Shown piece after piece: positions 7,241-8,992 of a DNA stretch of 8,992 nt; within the stretch, counting starts at the first letter, position 1, and every line of letters begins with the position of its first letter. The stretch comes from Treponema sp. UBA4307. Lineage in GTDB: Bacteria > Spirochaetota > Spirochaetia > Treponematales > Treponemataceae. The stretch lies in contig DGUP01000029.1 of NCBI GenBank assembly GCA_002394685.1, forward strand, positions 58,248 through 67,239. The letters run 5' to 3'. The translations under genes and the position numbers were made by a program. The notes beneath the pieces are model-generated. The model had not been told where the DNA came from. It searched no databases and was given only the letters and a program-made list of their open reading frames with translations.

Positions 7241-8101
7241 ATGGAAAATATTATTAAGAAACTTTTACTGTTACTAATCTTAATCGGTTTAGCTTTTACT
7301 TTATATGCCCAGGAAGACGGAAATACTAATACTGAATCAGATCAATCATCAATAGAACAAAACAATTCCTCAACCTCTCCTTATTATGATACTACTCAGG
7401 AAGAGGAAGTGAGACAGTTTTTCTTTTTTACTTTTAAGAGTTTCAGCCAGGAAGAAAAAAGATATATAAACGATATCAGCAACAACACCTGGACTTTTTT
7501 CAACTCGAAAAAATCAATTGAAAAGAAGATTAAAAAAATCAATACACTTTCCCAGGGCATTCCCGCAAGCTGGAGGGAAGAAGCCTATAAGAAAAACAAA
7601 ATGGATTTTAATTATTCCTACCTGCTTTCAGGATTCGGTTTTGGAATATCCAATATTCTTATGGGGGATCCTCTGGGATTTGCCTTTATGGGACTTGATT
7701 TAATCACCCTCACACTACCGATTATGGGACTCTTAAATACAGAGGAATTGATTTCTCCATGGTCAGTATTTTTTATATTATTCCCTGCAGAAACTCTTGC
7801 ACTTACTCTGGTTCTGGATATTTTTGTATATCCAATGAGCGGAGGACAATATTCAATTACAGGCAGCATTTTCCAGGAGCTTGCCGCTTCTGAAATGAGA
7901 GGATTTTATATTGGTTCAGCTTTAGTAGGACTGGCAAGTTTTACAGGCAGTCTTGTATGTGGAATCTGCAGAAGCAGAAACTACAACAGGCAGCTGGCAA
8001 CAGCTTTAAATCTTGATGTTAAAGGTAAAGCTGTAAGCCTCATTCCTATTGCAGATCCAGTTGATTCAAAACTAGGTTTAGCATTCCAGATAAAATTATA
8101 A
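7241..8101 (+). CDS. P13-like spirochaete membrane protein (putative porin family)
   Basis: A 286-residue protein that I recognise as similar to Borrelia P13, a small helical outer-membrane protein reported to form channels. A signal peptide (1-23) ends in LYA, leaving Gln24 as the first mature residue. Residues 25-55 are rich in Asn, Ser, Gln, Glu and Thr. A charged stretch (about 66-120) follows, then about four hydrophobic segments (roughly 125-140, 143-164, 173-197 and 219-243). Shared traits with P13 are the LLSGFGFG...MGDPLGFAFMGLD block (128-153), the RNYNRQLATALNL segment (246-258) and a closing SKLGLAFQIKL. The protein is about 100 residues longer than P13 as I recall it, because of the extra N-terminal region. 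GAGGAG eight bases before the ATG supports the start. It stands alone between two terminators. Channel activity is untested, and the family match rests on memory of P13, not on an alignment. Confidence 0.72.
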   Translation: MENIIKKLLLLLILIGLAFTLYAQEDGNTNTESDQSSIEQNNSSTSPYYDTTQEEEVRQFFFFTFKSFSQEEKRYINDISNNTWTFFNSKKSIEKKIKKINTLSQGIPASWREEAYKKNKMDFNYSYLLSGFGFGISNILMGDPLGFAFMGLDLITLTLPIMGLLNTEELISPWSVFFILFPAETLALTLVLDIFVYPMSGGQYSITGSIFQELAASEMRGFYIGSALVGLASFTGSLVCGICRSRNYNRQLATALNLDVKGKAVSLIPIADPVDSKLGLAFQIKL

Positions 8102-8118
8102 TCTCAAATGATTTTCTC

Positions 8119-8172
8119 AAAAAAATAACCGGTGCATTTAATTTTGTAAAAAATCAAACGCACCGGTTTTTT
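8119..8172. terminator. Bidirectional terminator between convergent genes
   Basis: AACCGGTGC (8127-8135) pairs with GCACCGGTT (8160-8168) over a 24-base, mostly AT loop. T-runs lie on both sides: six T at 8167-8172 for the P13-like gene on the plus strand, and TTATTTTTTT on the minus strand (8119-8128) for livF. It sits 25 bases after one stop codon and 17 bases after the other. Confidence 0.88.
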
Positions 8173-8185
8173 AACTTATATTTTA

Positions 8186-8896
8186 TCAGCCGCCAAGGTA
8201 AGCAGACTTTACGGAAGGATCTGTTATCAGACTCTGTGCCTGACCTTCCTTAATTATTTTTCCAGTTTCCAGAATGCAAGCACGACTTGCAATTGACAAA
8301 GCCTTAAATGCATTCTGTTCTACCAGAAGAATTGTAGTTCCAGCAGCCGAAATCTTTTTTATGATTCCGAATATTTCATCTACAAGAATTGGTGCAAGAC
8401 CCATTGAAGGTTCATCCAGAAGAAGAAGTTCAGGCTTTGACATCAGGGCTCTTCCCATTGCAAGCATCTGCTGCTCACCACCGGACAAAGTTCCTGCAGT
8501 CTGGTGAATACGCTCTTTCAGACGAGGAAAAAGGGAATAAACCATTTCCATATCCTTTTTAATCTGATTACGGTCATTTCTTGTATAAGCACCCATCTGA
8601 AGATTTTCCAGTACGGAAAGATTTGCAAAAACACGCCTTCCCTCTGGAACCTGTATCAAATGCTGGCGGACAATTTTATCCGGAGAAAGATTTGTAATAT
8701 CTTCCCCCTTAAATAAAACCTGTCCCCCGTCCTTCTTTAACAGATTGGAAATTGCATGAAGGGTTGTAGTTTTTCCTGCACCGTTAGAACCAATGAGGGA
8801 AATAACTTCGCCCTGCTCAACTTTAAAACTAATTCCATGGAGAGCTTTAATAGCACCGTAAGAAACTACAAGATCTTTTACTTCAAGAAGACTCAT
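8186..8896 (-). CDS. livF: Branched-chain amino acid type ABC transporter ATP-binding protein LivF
   Basis: A 236-residue ATPase of the LivF family, one of the two cytoplasmic motor subunits that power uptake of branched-chain amino acids or related substrates with LivG, the LivHM permeases and a binding protein. The motifs are intact: Walker A GSNGAGKT (36-43), Q-loop at Gln82 in QVPEGRRVF, signature LSGGEQQ (137-143), and Walker B LLLLDEP (157-163) with catalytic Glu162. The usual switch His is Gln194 in VEQNA, which is normal for LivF. The frame is open further upstream into livG. The ATG at 8896 was chosen because AGGGGGAG lies six bases before it and the protein then has the family's usual beginning (SLLEVKDLVVSYG) and length. 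It follows the livG stop by one base, so the two are almost certainly cotranscribed and translationally coupled. The true substrate could differ from leucine, isoleucine and valine. Confidence 0.93.
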   Translation of the reverse strand: MSLLEVKDLVVSYGAIKALHGISFKVEQGEVISLIGSNGAGKTTTLHAISNLLKKDGGQVLFKGEDITNLSPDKIVRQHLIQVPEGRRVFANLSVLENLQMGAYTRNDRNQIKKDMEMVYSLFPRLKERIHQTAGTLSGGEQQMLAMGRALMSKPELLLLDEPSMGLAPILVDEIFGIIKKISAAGTTILLVEQNAFKALSIASRACILETGKIIKEGQAQSLITDPSVKSAYLGG

Positions 8897-8897
8897 A

Positions 8898-8992
8898 TTA
8901 CTCTCCCCCTTCTTCATTTTCTTCAAGATTCTGTTCAAAATCAGAACCAAGGTAAGCCTTAATAACAGCAGGATTTTTCTGGATTTCTGCCG
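8898..8992 (-). CDS. livG: C-terminal end of the partner ATP-binding protein LivG (partial)
   Basis: The minus strand encodes 30 codons that end at the TAA at 8898-8900; the rest lies beyond the window. The peptide begins AEIQKNPAVIKAYLG, which matches the usual ending of LivG-type ATPases (pattern x-V/I-x-x-x-P-x-V-I-x-A-Y-L-G). An acidic tail of about 15 residues, rich in Glu and Asn, follows. It carries the ribosome binding site of livF inside its last codons. The position directly before livF supports the call, although no catalytic motif is in view. Confidence 0.82.
   Translation of the reverse strand, partial: AEIQKNPAVIKAYLGSDFEQNLEENEEGGE
8903..8910 (-). promoter_or_regulatory. Ribosome binding site that fixes the livF start
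   Basis: AGGGGGAG on the minus strand lies six bases before the ATG at 8896 and inside the last codons of livG. It supports this ATG over the upstream in-frame Met codons that would overlap livG. Confidence 0.8.

Noticed and set aside
8186..8896. Gln in place of the switch His in LivF suggesting a dead ATPase
   Set aside because: VEQNA at this site is usual for LivF proteins; the other motifs are intact.
8897..8950. Upstream in-frame start giving LivF 18 more residues
   Set aside because: Those codons overlap the livG end, do not resemble LivF, and the ATG at 8896 has an excellent ribosome binding site.

Overview
The window looks like spirochaete chromosome, most likely a gut or rumen Treponema. 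The reasons are: AT-rich DNA; a lipoprotein with a relaxed spirochaete-type lipobox (F-T-G-C); a P13-like membrane protein, a family I know only from spirochaetes; and two large membrane sensors side by side. The genus is an inference from these features, not from a marker gene.

Layout from left to right. Positions 1-72 are a small, GC-richer, hairpin-rich patch cut by the window edge. Next, on the minus strand, come a lipoprotein type-B carboxylesterase (108-1787) and a 1009-residue receptor (1862-4891) with two predicted seven-bladed periplasmic propellers, a Y_Y_Y domain, one membrane helix and a complete class III adenylate cyclase domain. A strong hairpin terminator separates the two, and the esterase appears to have its own promoter. 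A 121-base divergent region (4892-5012) then leads into a dCache chemoreceptor on the plus strand (5013-7106), closed by a clear terminator. A P13-like membrane protein follows (7241-8101, plus) with its own promoter and ribosome binding site. It converges, through a bidirectional terminator, on the end of a branched-chain amino acid type ABC operon: livF (8186-8896, minus) and the last 30 codons of livG (8898-8992, minus).

The most notable part is the 108-7106 block. The receptor has the periplasmic architecture of the hybrid two-component sensors that Bacteroidetes use to detect polysaccharide breakdown products. Its output, however, is cAMP synthesis instead of a histidine kinase and response regulator. 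It is divergent from a chemoreceptor and adjacent to a surface or periplasmic esterase. A working hypothesis is an extracellular-nutrient sensing unit in which one ligand class drives cAMP signalling, motility and ester hydrolysis. The ligand, any cAMP effector and any co-regulation are not visible here.

A second theme is translation initiation. The esterase and cyclase genes have good -10 boxes only 6 and 10 bases before the ATG and no Shine-Dalgarno sequence, suggesting leaderless or near-leaderless mRNAs. The chemoreceptor, P13-like and livF genes all have clear Shine-Dalgarno sites. The chemoreceptor's predicted 18-base leader could fold entirely into a hairpin that includes its ribosome binding site.
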